Shown: positions 1 through 10,029, counted from the stretch's first letter. The stretch: DNA of 64,000 nt from Comamonas thiooxydans (GCF_000964545.1 NZ_BBVD01000011.1:84031-148030); one strand, 5' to 3'. Numbers and translations are program-made. Notes: a model not told the origin generated them from the sequence alone.

Positions 1-1
1 G

Positions 2-190
2 GGCGACAACCCGCGCAACAAGTCCGGCGGTCGCTCCGGTGGCTCGGGGCGCTCGCAGGGAGGCGGTCAGCCCGATCCCATGCGCACCTCGGTGGGCTAT
101 ATCGGCGGCGACAGCCTCTCGCGTGCCCGTCAGAACGCCAAGCGTCGCCCTGGTGGCGGCGGTGGTGGTGGCCGCCGCGGCGGCCGCTAA
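2..190 (+). CDS. rluB: Probable 23S rRNA pseudouridine synthase RluB, C-terminal tail (partial)
   Basis: Only the last 62 codons are inside the window, so the catalytic domain is not visible. The readable tail is rich in Gly, Arg and Ser. It contains the segment QPDPMRTSVGYIGGDSLSR and ends in a poly-Gly/Arg run. From memory, betaproteobacterial RluB proteins carry a basic Gly/Arg-rich extension with this QPDPM...GYIG segment, and rluB lies just upstream of ndk in related genomes. A Gly/Arg-rich tail alone would also fit a DEAD-box RNA helicase. The frame stays open from base 2 and stops at TAA 188-190. The 122 bases before ndk contain a small TTTTGC/GCAAAA hairpin (261-279), which may end this transcript. 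Confidence 0.55.
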   Translation, partial: GDNPRNKSGGRSGGSGRSQGGGQPDPMRTSVGYIGGDSLSRARQNAKRRPGGGGGGGRRGGR

Positions 191-312
191 AAAGGCGTCC
201 GTAAGGATTTGAGTGCTGCCCGGACTTCAAGGTCTATGGCGGCACCGCTAAAATCAACTGTTTTGCTTTTTCGGCAAAAACCCATAGTAACCCTGATTAG
301 GAAATAATCATC

Positions 313-738
313 ATGGCTATCGAACGTACCCTCTCCATCATCAAGCCCGACGCAGTTGCCAAGAACGTGATCGGCCAAATCTACGCCCGCTTCGAAGCTG
401 CTGGCCTGAAGATCGTGGCTGCCAAGCTGGTGCACCTGTCGCGCGGCGAAGCCGAGCAGTTCTACGCTGTGCACGCTGCCCGTCCTTTCTTCAAGGATCT
501 GGTGGACTTCATGGTCTCCGGCCCCGTGATGATTCAAGCTCTGGAAGGCGAGAACGCCATCCTGAAGAACCGTGAACTGATGGGCGCCACCGACCCCAAG
601 AAGGCCGAAAAGGGCACCATCCGCGCCGACTTCGCCGACAGCATCGATGCCAACGCCGTGCACGGCTCCGACGCTGCTGAAACTGCTGCTGTGGAAGTTG
701 CCTTCTTCTTCCCCGGCATGAACGTGTACTCGCGTTAA
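313..738 (+). CDS. ndk: Nucleoside diphosphate kinase
   Basis: Cytoplasmic enzyme that moves the gamma phosphate of ATP to NDPs through a phospho-histidine and so balances NTP and dNTP pools. The 141-aa protein has the family length and starts [15 protein letters not shown]. The active-site motif NAVHGSD places the phosphorylated His at residue 117. An AGGAA ribosome-binding site precedes the ATG. It is the first complete gene of the conserved ndk-rlmN-pilF-rodZ-ispG-hisS block. The 132 bases to rlmN hold a strong hairpin, so ndk may be expressed partly apart from the rest. Confidence 0.98.
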   Translation: MAIERTLSIIKPDAVAKNVIGQIYARFEAAGLKIVAAKLVHLSRGEAEQFYAVHAARPFFKDLVDFMVSGPVMIQALEGENAILKNRELMGATDPKKAEKGTIRADFADSIDANAVHGSDAAETAAVEVAFFFPGMNVYSR

Positions 739-765
739 TCCACGCTAGCTTTACAGCATGCTCTC

Positions 766-807
766 GCTGACGCCAGCGCTTTGCATTCGTGCAAGGCGGG
801 TGTCAGC
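766..807 (+). other. Long imperfect hairpin with UUCG tetraloop between ndk and rlmN
   Basis: Bases 766-774 pair with 799-807 (9 bp, one G-U). Inside, 778-785 pair with 790-797 (8 bp, one G-U) around a TTCG tetraloop at 786-789. The two stems are separated by a 3x1 internal loop. No T tract follows, so a simple intrinsic terminator is unlikely. It may protect the ndk 3' end from exonucleases or be a protein-binding site. The structure is seen in the sequence; the role is inference. Confidence 0.5.
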
Positions 808-870
808 ACTTGAAGATGCTGGCCACGGCGTGGCAAACACCGTTCGCAAGACGCCTCGCCACATGCCGAT

Positions 871-1992
871 ATGACTACTAATTTGCTTGATTTTGACCTC
901 GAAGGACTGACCGCTTATTGCGAGCAGCTCGGGGAGAAGCGTTTCCGTGCGACGCAGCTGTTCCGCTGGATTCACCAGCGTGGCGCATCCGATTTCGACC
1001 AGATGACAGATCTGGCCAAGTCTTTGCGCGAAAAGCTCAAAAGCCGGGCCCACATTACCGCTTTGCCTGTGGTGACCGAGCATGTCTCTGCCGATGGCAC
1101 CGTGAAGTGGCTGTTCGATGTGGGTGACGGCAATGCCGTTGAATCCGTTTTCATTCCTGAGGACGACCGAGGCACGCTGTGTGTATCGTCCCAGGCAGGT
1201 TGCGCCGTGGGCTGCCGCTTTTGCTCGACGGGGCATCAGGGCTTCAGTCGCAACCTCAATACTGGCGAAATCCTTGCCCAGCTCTGGTATGCCGAGCATT
1301 CGCTGCGCAAGCGCTTCGGCACCGAAGATCGCATCATCTCCAACGTGGTGATGATGGGCATGGGCGAGCCTTTGCAGAACTACAGTGCGCTGGTGCCTGC
1401 CTTGCGCGTGATGTTGGACGACCATGGCTACGGCCTGTCGCGTCGTCGCGTGACGGTGTCCACCTCGGGCGTGGTGCCCATGATGGACCGACTGTCGCAG
1501 GACTGCGCCGTGGCGCTTGCTGTGTCGCTGCACGCGCCCAATGATCCGCTGCGTGACAACCTGGTGCCGCTGAACAGGAAGTACCCGATTGCCGAGCTGC
1601 TGGACGCCTGCGAGCGCTATCTGGAGTTCGCGCCGCGTGACTTCATCACCTTTGAATATTGCATGCTCGACGGCGTTAACGATCAGCCTGAGCATGCGCG
1701 CCAGCTGATAGAGTTGGTGCGCGCGCGCGGCGATGGCAAGAGCTGGTGCAAGTTCAATCTGATCCCGTTCAATCCCTTCCCCGCTTCGGGTCTGCTGCGC
1801 TCGCCTTCGGCCCGTGTGACCGAGTTCGCTACGTTGCTGAGCAATGCCGGCATCGTGACCACGGTGCGCAAGACCCGCGGTGACGATATCGATGCGGCCT
1901 GTGGTCAGCTCGCGGGCGACGTGAAGGACAGAACTCGCGCTGCCGAGCGCATGGCCAAGCAGCGTACTATCCCGCTCAAGCAGGTGTCTTGA
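871..1992 (+). CDS. rlmN: Dual-specificity 23S rRNA/tRNA adenine-C2 methyltransferase RlmN
   Basis: Radical-SAM enzyme that methylates C2 of A2503 in 23S rRNA and of A37 in some tRNAs. The 373-aa product has the [4Fe-4S] motif CAVGCRFC, with cysteines at 111, 115 and 118. A conserved C-terminal Cys lies in AACGQLAGD at residue 344, as expected for the methyl-carrying cysteine mechanism. The N-terminal recognition domain is complete and length is typical. It starts at ATG 871 without a strong ribosome-binding site, and the lipoprotein gene pilF follows 25 bases after the stop. Confidence 0.97.
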   Translation: MTTNLLDFDLEGLTAYCEQLGEKRFRATQLFRWIHQRGASDFDQMTDLAKSLREKLKSRAHITALPVVTEHVSADGTVKWLFDVGDGNAVESVFIPEDDRGTLCVSSQAGCAVGCRFCSTGHQGFSRNLNTGEILAQLWYAEHSLRKRFGTEDRIISNVVMMGMGEPLQNYSALVPALRVMLDDHGYGLSRRRVTVSTSGVVPMMDRLSQDCAVALAVSLHAPNDPLRDNLVPLNRKYPIAELLDACERYLEFAPRDFITFEYCMLDGVNDQPEHARQLIELVRARGDGKSWCKFNLIPFNPFPASGLLRSPSARVTEFATLLSNAGIVTTVRKTRGDDIDAACGQLAGDVKDRTRAAERMAKQRTIPLKQVS

Positions 1993-2017
1993 CGGAGTTT
2001 TGAATAAAGGACAATCA

Positions 2018-2869
2018 ATGAGGGCAGTGGTACAGCGACCGGTTTGGCAACATTGGGGCTTGTTGGCCCGGTGGGGGGTACCGGTTGCGGTCGCGGCACT
2101 TGTGGGTTGTACTTCGACAACGACCACCACCACTTCCTCTACGTCCGTACCCCAGGCTTCCGTGGTTGGCACGGGCGGGGCCCAGATCGCCGATGCCAAT
2201 CGCCGTGCCCAGATTCGCCTGGAATTGGCTGCCAATTACTTTCAGGCCGGGCGCCTGGATGTGGCCATGGACGAGGTAGGGCAGGCCTTGGCTGCCAAGC
2301 CCGATTACGCCGATGCATACGGCCTGCTGGGCCTGATCCTCATGCAGAACCAGGACTGGACGCAGGCCGAGATCGCCATGCGCAAGGCCGTGGATCTCAA
2401 TCCGCGCGACGGCAACCAGATTCACAATTACGGCTGGATGCAATGCCAGCAAAAGCATTTCGACGTAGCCCAGCAGTGGTTTGATAGAGCCTTGCAGGCT
2501 CCGGGCTACCGTGAACAGCCCAGGACCCTGCTGGCCAAGGGCATGTGCTACCAGCAGGCAGGACAGTTGGAGCAGGCCTACCAGAACATGTTTCGTGCCT
2601 ACGAGATGGATGTGGGCAACCCCGCTGCAGGCTACAACCTGGCAAATGTGCTTTGGCTCAAAGGTGATCTGAAGAAGGCGCAGTTCTACATCCGGCGCTT
2701 GAATAACAATAGCAATCAGGCCAGTGCGGAAAGCCTCTGGCTGGGGATCAAAATAGACAGGGCACTGCACGACGATATTGGAGTGCGTCAACAGGCCGAT
2801 CAATTGCGCGAGCGTTTTCCTCAATCGCGTCAGTGGCTGGCCTATGAACGTGGAGCTTTCAATGAATGA
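2018..2869 (+). CDS. pilF: Type IV pilus biogenesis/stability lipoprotein PilF (PilW)
   Basis: Outer-membrane pilotin that helps the PilQ secretin assemble. The start at ATG 2018 is chosen because AAAGGA (2006-2011) lies the right distance upstream; a TTG at 2000 is possible but lacks this support. The signal peptide ends in the lipobox LVGC, with the lipidated Cys at residue 31, followed by a Ser/Thr-rich linker. TPR repeats then run to the end (for example GRLDVAMDEVGQALAAKPDY and the following ADAYGLLGLI), as in known PilF/PilW proteins. The last bases overlap the rodZ start by 8 nt, suggesting coupled translation. Confidence 0.93.
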   Translation: MRAVVQRPVWQHWGLLARWGVPVAVAALVGCTSTTTTTTSSTSVPQASVVGTGGAQIADANRRAQIRLELAANYFQAGRLDVAMDEVGQALAAKPDYADAYGLLGLILMQNQDWTQAEIAMRKAVDLNPRDGNQIHNYGWMQCQQKHFDVAQQWFDRALQAPGYREQPRTLLAKGMCYQQAGQLEQAYQNMFRAYEMDVGNPAAGYNLANVLWLKGDLKKAQFYIRRLNNNSNQASAESLWLGIKIDRALHDDIGVRQQADQLRERFPQSRQWLAYERGAFNE

Positions 2870-3848
2870 GGCTGCGGTGGAAGAGGAAACTATGCAAAGC
2901 GAAGAGCAGGTGCCAACTCAGGGTCAGGCCACGGCCGGAGTCTTGTTGCGTCAGGCACGGGAAGCAGCCCGGATGCAGTTGCCCGTGATGGCTGCGACAT
3001 TGAAGGTGCCACAGCACAAGCTGGAGGCGCTGGAGGCCGATGACTATGCGGCCTTTCCCGATCATGTGTTCATGCGTGCCCTGGCCATGGGAATGTGCCG
3101 GACCTTGCATATCGATGCCGAATCGGTGCTGGCCAAGCTGCCACGCAGCGAGATCAAAAGCCTTGCCAATGCGGGTCCAGGCATCAACGAGACCGTCAAG
3201 GTGCGCAGCAGCTTCAAGGTCACGGGTACGCCGCTGGACTCCGGCAACAGCAGCTCTCGCAAGATTGCGGCAGGCGTGCTGATTCTGCTGGCAGCTGCCG
3301 CTGCCGTGTACTTTGTGCCATTCCAGCAGATGGTGGACGGCCCCGATGGGGCAGGCGCGCCAGTGCCGACTCAGGCCCAGTCCGGCCAGGCGGCAGCGGT
3401 GAGCGCGCCGGCTGCACAGCCGCTTGCCCAGGTTGAGGGTGGTGCACAGGCTAGCTCTGCTACCCCTGCTGCGCCAGTGACAGAATCTGTGCCGGTTGCT
3501 GCTGCTGCCGGCATGCCGGGCGACGGCGCTGCAGCAAGCGCTCCCGCATCTGCGACCGCTGCCCAAACCGCAGCCCCGGCAGCCGAGGTGGCCACGCCGG
3601 CGACCGGCGCTGGCGGCCTGCTGGTGCTGAAGGTGAATACCGGCCAGTCCTGGGTCAAGGTCAAGGACGCAACCGGTAAGGTGGTGCTGGAAAAGACCCT
3701 GTCCAAGGACGAATCTGCGACTGCCGAAGGCCAGTTGCCCCTGTCGGTGATTGTGGGCAATGCCAAGGGCACGCAGGTGACGGTACGTGGCGAACCCTTC
3801 GATATCTCGAGCACACGCGACAATGTGGCTCGCTTCGAGGTGAAGTAA
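2862..3848 (+). CDS. rodZ: Cytoskeleton protein RodZ
   Basis: Inner-membrane protein that links MreB to the elongation machinery. The 328-aa protein has an N-terminal HTH_25 (Xre-like) domain around residues 25-95. One membrane segment lies near residues 134-153, followed by an Ala/Pro-rich periplasmic linker. The C-terminal DUF4115 domain begins near GGLLVLKVNTGQSWVKV. The ATG at 2862 is preceded by GGAG with 6-nt spacing and overlaps the pilF stop. An in-frame ATG at 2844 is an alternative. The same pilF-rodZ-ispG order is seen in other proteobacteria. Confidence 0.93.
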   Translation: MNEAAVEEETMQSEEQVPTQGQATAGVLLRQAREAARMQLPVMAATLKVPQHKLEALEADDYAAFPDHVFMRALAMGMCRTLHIDAESVLAKLPRSEIKSLANAGPGINETVKVRSSFKVTGTPLDSGNSSSRKIAAGVLILLAAAAAVYFVPFQQMVDGPDGAGAPVPTQAQSGQAAAVSAPAAQPLAQVEGGAQASSATPAAPVTESVPVAAAAGMPGDGAAASAPASATAAQTAAPAAEVATPATGAGGLLVLKVNTGQSWVKVKDATGKVVLEKTLSKDESATAEGQLPLSVIVGNAKGTQVTVRGEPFDISSTRDNVARFEVK

Positions 3849-3867
3849 CCGTTCGAGGTAAACAAGA

Positions 3868-5148
3868 GTGCAAGATTCTCAAAGCTCGCAGCAGCTCAGC
3901 CAGGCGATAGCCATTGCCAGCCCGCTGCCGCGCAAATCACGCCAGGCCCGTGTGGTGTGGCGCAACAACGTGGTCACTGTCGGGGGCGATGCACCCGTGC
4001 GCGTGCAGTCCATGACCAATACCGACACCGTGGATGCGGTGGAAACCGCCATCCAGGTGCGCCAGCTGGCCCAGGCCGGCTCGGAGATGGTGCGCATCAC
4101 GGTGAACACGCCCGAGGCGGCGGCGGCCGTGCCCTATATCCGCGAGCAGCTCGACCGCATGGGCGAATATGTGCCGCTGGTGGGGGACTTTCACTACAAC
4201 GGCCACCGTCTGCTGACCGACTACCCCGACTGCGCCCAAGCGCTGTCCAAGTACCGCATCAACCCCGGCAACGTGGGCAAGGGCGACAAAAAGGACAAGC
4301 AGTTCGGCCAGATGATCGAGATCGCTGCAAAGTACGACAAGGCTGTGCGCATCGGCGTGAACTGGGGCTCGCTGGACCAGGAAATCATGGCCGATCTGAT
4401 GGATCAGAACAGCCGTCGCGAGAGGCCCTGGGAGACACGCCAGGTCATGTACGAGGCGCTGATCACCTCGGCCATCAGCTCGGCCGAGCTGGCGAGGAAC
4501 ATCGGCCTGAACCCCGACAACATCATCCTGTCCTGCAAGGTCAGCGGTGTGCAGGATCTGATCTCGGTTTATCGCGAGCTGGCGCGCCGCTGCGACTATG
4601 CGCTGCATCTGGGTCTGACCGAGGCCGGCATGGGCACTAAGGGCACGGTGGCATCGACGGCTGCGCTGTCGGTGCTGCTGCAGGAGGGCATTGGTGACAC
4701 GATTCGCGTCTCGCTCACGCCCCAGCCCGGTGAAGCGCGCACGCAGGAGGTCGTGGTAGCCTCCGAGATTCTGCAGGCTCTGGGCCTGCGCGTGTTCGTG
4801 CCCAGCGTCACCGCCTGCCCGGGCTGCGGCCGCACCACCAGCACCACCTTCCAGGAACTGGCCAAGAAGATCGACGATTTCCTGCGTGGCGAAATGCCGG
4901 TCTGGCGCACCCAGTTTCCTGGCGTGGAAGCCATGAAGGTGGCCGTGATGGGTTGCATCGTCAACGGCCCCGGCGAGAGCAAGCATGCCGATATCGGCAT
5001 CAGCCTGCCGGGCAACGGCGAAGCGCCAGCGGCGCCCGTTTTCATTGACGGCGAGAAGGCCTTGACGCTGCGCGGCGAGCATATCGCCGAGGAGTTCCAG
5101 ACCCTGGTGCTGGAATATGTGCAGCGCCGCTACGGCCTGAAGGCCTGA
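3868..5148 (+). CDS. ispG: 4-hydroxy-3-methylbut-2-enyl diphosphate synthase (flavodoxin/ferredoxin)
   Basis: Converts MEcPP to HMBPP in the non-mevalonate isoprenoid pathway using a [4Fe-4S] cluster. The 426-aa protein has cluster ligands Cys317 and Cys320 in TACPGCGRT, Cys363 in GCIVNGPGE, and Glu in the same NGPGE motif. The N-terminal TIM-barrel begins near [24 protein letters not shown] 3868 is the start, with GAGG about 9 nt upstream. Length and domain order are normal. Confidence 0.98.
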   Translation: MQDSQSSQQLSQAIAIASPLPRKSRQARVVWRNNVVTVGGDAPVRVQSMTNTDTVDAVETAIQVRQLAQAGSEMVRITVNTPEAAAAVPYIREQLDRMGEYVPLVGDFHYNGHRLLTDYPDCAQALSKYRINPGNVGKGDKKDKQFGQMIEIAAKYDKAVRIGVNWGSLDQEIMADLMDQNSRRERPWETRQVMYEALITSAISSAELARNIGLNPDNIILSCKVSGVQDLISVYRELARRCDYALHLGLTEAGMGTKGTVASTAALSVLLQEGIGDTIRVSLTPQPGEARTQEVVVASEILQALGLRVFVPSVTACPGCGRTTSTTFQELAKKIDDFLRGEMPVWRTQFPGVEAMKVAVMGCIVNGPGESKHADIGISLPGNGEAPAAPVFIDGEKALTLRGEHIAEEFQTLVLEYVQRRYGLKA

Positions 5149-5193
5149 GCGACTCGAACGCTTGCAGCGGCCCGGCATGCGGGTGGTGATTAC

Positions 5194-5218
5194 GCTTGCT
5201 GGCACAATGCCAGCGAGC
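5194..5218 (+). other. Strong hairpin in the ispG-hisS gap
   Basis: Bases 5194-5203 pair with 5209-5218 (10 bp, one G-U) around the loop ACAAT. No T tract follows, so it is not a standard terminator. It sits 46 bases after the ispG stop and just before the repeat element at 5231. Confidence 0.45.
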
Positions 5219-5230
5219 CAAGACTTTGGA

Positions 5231-5280
5231 ATTGATAGCTGCTTGCGCACTATCTGTATGGATTTGAATTAGGTTTCTAG
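5231..5280 (+). repeat. Comamonadaceae-type intergenic repeat, copy near hisS
   Basis: The stretch contains TTGATAGCTGCTTGCGC followed by an AT-rich part ending TTAGGTTTCTAG. The first half resembles the arms of the folA/thyA element (36320-36397) and the sequence across the yihY stop codon. The TTAGGTTTCTAG tail recurs at about 28697-28708. I recognise it as a dispersed intergenic element family; a genome-wide count was not possible here. Confidence 0.5.
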
Positions 5281-5347
5281 TTGAAGGGCATGATTGCCAT
5301 GCGCAATATGCTCTTGTTTTGCTAGTAATCCAAGTGTGAGACTTCAC

Positions 5348-6664
5348 GTGGCCAAGAACGAAAAACTGACCGCCGTCAAAGGCATGAACGACATTCTCCC
5401 ACCCGATTCGGCGCGTTGGGAGTGGTTTGAAGCCAAGGTGCGCGATCTGATGGGCCGCTTTGCCTATCGCAATATGCGCACCCCCATCGTCGAGCCCACG
5501 GCCCTGTTCGTGCGTGGCCTGGGCGAGGTGACCGATATCGTCGAAAAGGAGATGTACTCCTTTGAGGACCGGGCGGATAAGCATGGCCAGGCCGAGCATC
5601 TGACCCTGCGTCCTGAAGGTACGGCCGGCGTGGTGCGTTCGGTAGTGGAAAACAATCTGCTGTATGAAGGCGGCAAGCGTCTGTTCTACATCGGTCAGAT
5701 GTTTCGGCGCGAAAAACCCCAGCGCGGTCGCTATCGCCAGTTCCACCAGGTCGGTGTGGAAGCCCTGGGTTTTGCCGGTCCCGAGCTGGATGCCGAAGTG
5801 ATTCTGCTGGCCGCTCAACTTTGGAAAGAGCTGGGCATTGAAGGCGTGCGTCTGGAACTCAACAGCCTGGGTCAGCCCGAGGAGCGCAAGACCCACCGCG
5901 AGGCGTTGATTGCCTACTTCGAGCAGCACACCGAGGTGATGGACGAGGAAGCCAAGCGCCGCATGTACAGCAATCCGTTGCGCGTGCTGGACACCAAGAA
6001 TCCTGCCATGCAGGAAATGGTCAACGCAGCTCCCAGGCTGATGGACTATTTGGGCGATGCATCCAAGGCGCATCTGAAGGCCGTGCAGGACATTCTGGAT
6101 GCCAACGACGTGGCCTGGAGCCTGAACCCGCGTCTGGTGCGCGGCATGGACTACTACAACCTCACGGTGTTCGAGTTCATTACCGACAAGCTGGGTTCGC
6201 AGAGCACGATCTGCGGCGGCGGTCGTTACGACTATCTGATCGAGGAAATCGGCGGCAAACCCGCTCCGGCCGTGGGCTGGGGCATGGGTGTGGAGCGCGT
6301 GCTCGAAGTGCTCAAGGAGGTGGGGGTAGAGATTCCCCAGCCCGCAGCCGATGTCTACGCCATCATTCCCGACGCCTCGGTGCTGCCTCAGGTCTTCAAG
6401 ACCGTGCAGCAGCTGCGTGCAGCCGGTGTGGCGGTTCAGATGCATGCAGCGGCCGGCGGCTCGGCCGAGGGCATGGGCTCGATGAAGTCCCAGTTCAAGA
6501 AGGCCGATGGCTCGGGAGCACGCTTTGCCCTGATCTTCGGCTCCGACGAGCTGGCCCAGGGCAAGGTGACCGTGAAGTCGCTGCGCGACGGCGAAGGCCA
6601 GCAGGTGCAGCAAGCTCTGGCGGATGTGGCCTTGTGGGCCGGCAGCCTAAAATCGGCGGTTTGA
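5348..6664 (+). CDS. hisS: Histidyl-tRNA synthetase
   Basis: Class II aminoacyl-tRNA synthetase that charges tRNA-His. The GTG at 5348 gives the usual N-terminus [20 protein letters not shown]. Class II motif 2 lies around [18 protein letters not shown], and the His-specific segment [13 protein letters not shown] is present. Motif 3 is near [10 protein letters not shown], and a C-terminal anticodon-binding domain follows. The 438-aa length is normal. The ribosome-binding site is weak (GTGAGA). Note the separate HisZ paralogue at 14343. Confidence 0.97.
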   Translation: MAKNEKLTAVKGMNDILPPDSARWEWFEAKVRDLMGRFAYRNMRTPIVEPTALFVRGLGEVTDIVEKEMYSFEDRADKHGQAEHLTLRPEGTAGVVRSVVENNLLYEGGKRLFYIGQMFRREKPQRGRYRQFHQVGVEALGFAGPELDAEVILLAAQLWKELGIEGVRLELNSLGQPEERKTHREALIAYFEQHTEVMDEEAKRRMYSNPLRVLDTKNPAMQEMVNAAPRLMDYLGDASKAHLKAVQDILDANDVAWSLNPRLVRGMDYYNLTVFEFITDKLGSQSTICGGGRYDYLIEEIGGKPAPAVGWGMGVERVLEVLKEVGVEIPQPAADVYAIIPDASVLPQVFKTVQQLRAAGVAVQMHAAAGGSAEGMGSMKSQFKKADGSGARFALIFGSDELAQGKVTVKSLRDGEGQQVQQALADVALWAGSLKSAV

Positions 6665-6713
6665 TTTTCCGCACCTCGTTTTCCGACCAGCGTTCCACTC
6701 AATCTAAGTAGCC

Positions 6714-7391
6714 ATGGCAAATCATCTCGATCTTGAAGAACAAGAGCAAATTGAGCAGCTCAAGCATTTCTGGAATTCCTGGGGAACTCTGATCACCAGC
6801 GTGCTGGTTGTGGTCTTTCTCGGACTGGCCGGCTGGAATGGCTGGCAGTACTGGCAAAAGCGTCAGGCCACCCAGGCCTCGGCCCTGGAGTTCGCCGTGG
6901 ACGAAGCGCTGACGGCCAAGGATGCGGCGCGCGCAGACCAGGCTTTCAGCGAGTTGCGGGACAAGTACGCGGGCACGGCACAGGCCGCCCAGACGGCTTT
7001 GCTGATGGCCAAGGCCTCGGTGGATGCCGGCAAGCTCGATGACGCCAAGGCTCAGCTGAGCTGGGTGGCCGACAAGGGCGATGAAAGCTTCAAGGCCCTG
7101 GCTCGCATTCGTCTGTCTTCCGTGCTGGAGCAGCAAAAAAGCTATGACGAAGGCCTGAAGGTACTTGAGGCGGCCATGCCCGAGTCCTATGCCGGTCTGC
7201 AGGCTGATCGCCGTGGCGATCTGTATGTGGCGCTGGGCAAGCAGGCTGAGGCGGTTGCCCAGTACCAGGCTGCCTACAAGGCACTGGACAAGGATCTGGA
7301 CTACCGCCATCTGGTGGAATTCAAGCTGAACGCGCTGGGCGTGGCTCCGGAAGCCGCAACCCTGGTCAAGACAACGCCGTCGGAGAAATAA
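6714..7391 (+). CDS. YfgM-like inner-membrane TPR protein
   Basis: Homologue of E. coli YfgM, an ancillary SecYEG/PpiD chaperone for periplasmic proteins. The 225-aa protein starts MANHLDLEEQEQIEQLKHFW. It has one membrane segment near residues 24-42 and TPR-like helices behind it (Pfam TPR_21 type). It sits 2 nt before bamB, as in the conserved hisS-yfgM-bamB-der order. Cytoplasmic N-terminus and periplasmic TPR domain are known for the family and are inferred here. Confidence 0.9.
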   Translation: MANHLDLEEQEQIEQLKHFWNSWGTLITSVLVVVFLGLAGWNGWQYWQKRQATQASALEFAVDEALTAKDAARADQAFSELRDKYAGTAQAAQTALLMAKASVDAGKLDDAKAQLSWVADKGDESFKALARIRLSSVLEQQKSYDEGLKVLEAAMPESYAGLQADRRGDLYVALGKQAEAVAQYQAAYKALDKDLDYRHLVEFKLNALGVAPEAATLVKTTPSEK

Positions 7392-7393
7392 TC

Positions 7394-8569
7394 TTGAAGA
7401 CTTTTGCCCATCAAGTGAAGTTCGCTGCCCCCGCAGCGCAATCCGCAGCCCGTGTGCTGGTGCTGACTGCTGTGGCCGCGTCGCTGGCTGCCTGCTCCAT
7501 GTTCGGCGGCAAGGACAAGCCCAAGCCTCTGGACCTGGGGGCCAATCCAGGCAAGATCGCGGTGCATCAGGCTTGGTCGGCCAAGCTCGGCAACGAAGTG
7601 CCTCTGGCCATGCCTGCGCTGGTGCAGGGCAATACCGTCACCGTGGTCACCAAGGATGGCAGCGTTACGACGCTTGATGGCAATACCGGCAGCCAGCTGG
7701 GCAAGTTCAGTGCGGGCGAGCCGCTGACCACCGGTGTGGGCAGCGACGGACAGCGCACGGCGGTGGTTACACGCAGCAACCAGCTCATGGTGTTTGCCGA
7801 AGGCAAGCAGCTGTGGAAGAACAATCTGACTGCCGCAGTCTATACGCCGCCTCTGGTGGCTGGCGGCCGCGTGTTCGTGATGGCGGCGGACCGTTCTCTG
7901 GCGGCCTTCGATGCCAATACGGGTCGTGAGCTGTGGTCGGTTGAAGGCCCCAGCAATGAACCGCTTATTCTGCGCCAGCCAGGCGTTTTGCAGGCCGTTG
8001 GTAATAATCTGGTGGTAGGCGTGTCCGGACGTCTGGCAGGTGTTGATCCTGACAATGGCTCGGTGCGCTGGATGGCTCCTCTGGCCGCACCGCGCGGGAC
8101 CAACGATGTGGAGCGACTGGTGGATCTGGTCGGTCCCGTCAGCCGTGTGGGCAGCAGTGTCTGCGCACGTGCGTTCCAGGCCTCGGTGGGGTGCGTGGAT
8201 GTGAGCACTGCCAATGTGCGCTGGGCGCAGACCTCCAAGGGTAGCGATGGCGTGGCGGGCGACGAGCAGGCCGTGTTTGGCGCCGAAAGCAACGGCACGG
8301 TACAGGCTTGGAATCGTGCAGACGGTCAGCGTCTGTGGTCCATCGACAAGCTGCAGTACCGCAAGCTGACGGCACCTCTGGTGCTGGGCCGCTCCGTGGT
8401 GCTGGCCGATGATTTGGGGACAGTGCATATGCTCTCGCGTGAAGACGGCTCTGCACTGGCCCGTTTGGAAACTGACAAGGCAGGAGTTGCCACTTCCCCG
8501 GTTGTCGCCGCCAATACTCTGGTGATCGTCAGCCGAAGCGGAACTGTGTATGGCTTCAAGCCGGATTGA
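7394..8569 (+). CDS. bamB: Outer membrane protein assembly factor BamB
   Basis: Lipoprotein of the BAM complex that folds beta-barrel proteins into the outer membrane. The signal peptide ends in LAAC with lipidated Cys34. The remaining ~355 residues form a PQQ-like beta-propeller with repeating Ala/Gly-Trp blades such as DGNTGSQLGKF and DANTGRELWSV. The start codon is a rare TTG at 7394, two bases after the yfgM stop, with GGAG 8 nt upstream (inside yfgM). This suggests tight translational coupling. Confidence 0.95.
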   Translation: MKTFAHQVKFAAPAAQSAARVLVLTAVAASLAACSMFGGKDKPKPLDLGANPGKIAVHQAWSAKLGNEVPLAMPALVQGNTVTVVTKDGSVTTLDGNTGSQLGKFSAGEPLTTGVGSDGQRTAVVTRSNQLMVFAEGKQLWKNNLTAAVYTPPLVAGGRVFVMAADRSLAAFDANTGRELWSVEGPSNEPLILRQPGVLQAVGNNLVVGVSGRLAGVDPDNGSVRWMAPLAAPRGTNDVERLVDLVGPVSRVGSSVCARAFQASVGCVDVSTANVRWAQTSKGSDGVAGDEQAVFGAESNGTVQAWNRADGQRLWSIDKLQYRKLTAPLVLGRSVVLADDLGTVHMLSREDGSALARLETDKAGVATSPVVAANTLVIVSRSGTVYGFKPD

Positions 8570-8584
8570 TAGGTTGTTTTTGGA

Positions 8585-9925
8585 ATGAAGCCAGTTATTG
8601 CCCTGGTAGGGCGCCCCAATGTGGGCAAGTCGACGCTGTTCAATCGACTCACGAAGTCGAGGGATGCCATCGTCGCCGACTTTGCAGGGCTGACGCGTGA
8701 CCGCCATTACGGCCAGGGCCGTCAGGGCAAGCATGAGTACATCGTCATCGATACGGGCGGCTTCGAGCCGGACGCATCGCGCGGCATCTTCAAGGAGATG
8801 GCCAAGCAGACGCAGCAAGCCGTGGCGGAAGCCGATGTCGTGATCTTCGTGCTGGATGCGCGTGCCGGTCTGTCCGGTCAGGATCACGAGATCGGCAACT
8901 ACCTGCGCCGTCTGGGCAAGCCCACCATTCTGGTGGCCAACAAGGCCGAAGGCATGAAGGATGGCGTGCAGCTGTCCGAGTTCTATGAACTGGGCCTCGG
9001 TGAGGTCGTGCCCGTGTCTGCCGCCCACGGTCAGGGTGTGCGCAGCCTGGTCGATGCGGCCCTGGGTCTGCTGAATCTGCCTGAGCCTGAAGACGAGGTC
9101 TTTGGCGAGGAAGATCAGAAGCCCGTGCGTCTGGCGGTGGCAGGTCGTCCCAATGCTGGCAAGTCCACGCTGATCAATACCTGGCTGGGTGAAGAGCGCC
9201 TGGTGGCTTTTGACATGCCAGGCACCACGCGCGATGCGATCACGGTGCCTTTCGAGCGCAATGGCCAGAAGTTCGAGCTGATCGACACCGCAGGTCTGCG
9301 CCGCAAGGGCAAGGTGTTCGAAGCCATCGAGAAATTCTCGGTGGTCAAGACGCTGCAGGCCATCGAAGGCGCCAACGTCGTGCTGCTGCTGATCGATGCC
9401 ACGCAAGGCGTGACCGACCAGGACGCCCATATTGCGGGCTATATCCTGGAAAGCGGCCGCTCGGTCGTGCTGGGCATCAACAAATGGGATGCCGTGGATG
9501 ACTACCAGCGTCAGATGCTGGAGCGCTCCATCGAGACGCGCCTGTCCTTCCTGAAGTTTGCGCCGCTGCACTTCATCTCGGCACAAAAGCGCCAGGGTCT
9601 CGAGCCGCTGTGGAAATCCATCATCCAGGCTCATCGTGCAGCCACCTGCAAGATGCCTACTCCTGTGCTGACGCGCATTCTTATGGAGTCGATCCAGTTC
9701 CAGACGCCCAAGAAGGTGGGGGCCTATCGTCCCAAGATGCGCTATGCCCACCAGGGTGGCATGAACCCGCCCATCATCGTGATCCATGGCAACTCGCTGG
9801 AACTGGTCACCGATGCGTACAAGCGCTTTCTGGAAGGCCGTTTCCGCAAGGAGTTCAATCTTGTCGGCACCCCGTTGCGCATCGACTTGAAAACCTCCCA
9901 TAATCCTTACGCCGACAAGGATTAA
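8585..9925 (+). CDS. der: Ribosome biogenesis GTPase Der (EngA)
   Basis: Essential GTPase with two tandem G domains that acts in 50S subunit maturation. The 446-aa protein has P-loops GRPNVGKST near residue 8 and GRPNAGKST near residue 187. Each has its switch and base-recognition motifs (NKAE, NKWD). The C-terminal KH-like domain ends in [12 protein letters not shown]. It lies 15 nt after bamB. A CGGGAAAA/TTTTCCCG inverted repeat (9946-9974) follows the stop and may end the transcript or lie in the hfq leader. Confidence 0.98.
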   Translation: MKPVIALVGRPNVGKSTLFNRLTKSRDAIVADFAGLTRDRHYGQGRQGKHEYIVIDTGGFEPDASRGIFKEMAKQTQQAVAEADVVIFVLDARAGLSGQDHEIGNYLRRLGKPTILVANKAEGMKDGVQLSEFYELGLGEVVPVSAAHGQGVRSLVDAALGLLNLPEPEDEVFGEEDQKPVRLAVAGRPNAGKSTLINTWLGEERLVAFDMPGTTRDAITVPFERNGQKFELIDTAGLRRKGKVFEAIEKFSVVKTLQAIEGANVVLLLIDATQGVTDQDAHIAGYILESGRSVVLGINKWDAVDDYQRQMLERSIETRLSFLKFAPLHFISAQKRQGLEPLWKSIIQAHRAATCKMPTPVLTRILMESIQFQTPKKVGAYRPKMRYAHQGGMNPPIIVIHGNSLELVTDAYKRFLEGRFRKEFNLVGTPLRIDLKTSHNPYADKD

Positions 9926-10029
9926 TAGCTGTCTGCTGGTGCCTACGGGAAAACCCTTTTCGCTGTTTTTCCCGGGCCCTGTGGTAATGTGTCGGTTTAC
10001 AACAACACTCTTCGAACACGGAGAATATC

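Noticed and set aside
800..870. [10 protein letters not shown] reading before rlmN, similar to [10 protein letters not shown] in RlmN
   Set aside because: Six shared residues in a short stretch are not enough to claim a duplicated rlmN fragment.
751..2235. Long minus-strand open frame over rlmN
   Set aside because: Lies opposite a clear rlmN; His/Gln/Ala-rich composition typical of antisense frames in GC-rich genes; no ribosome-binding site or domain.
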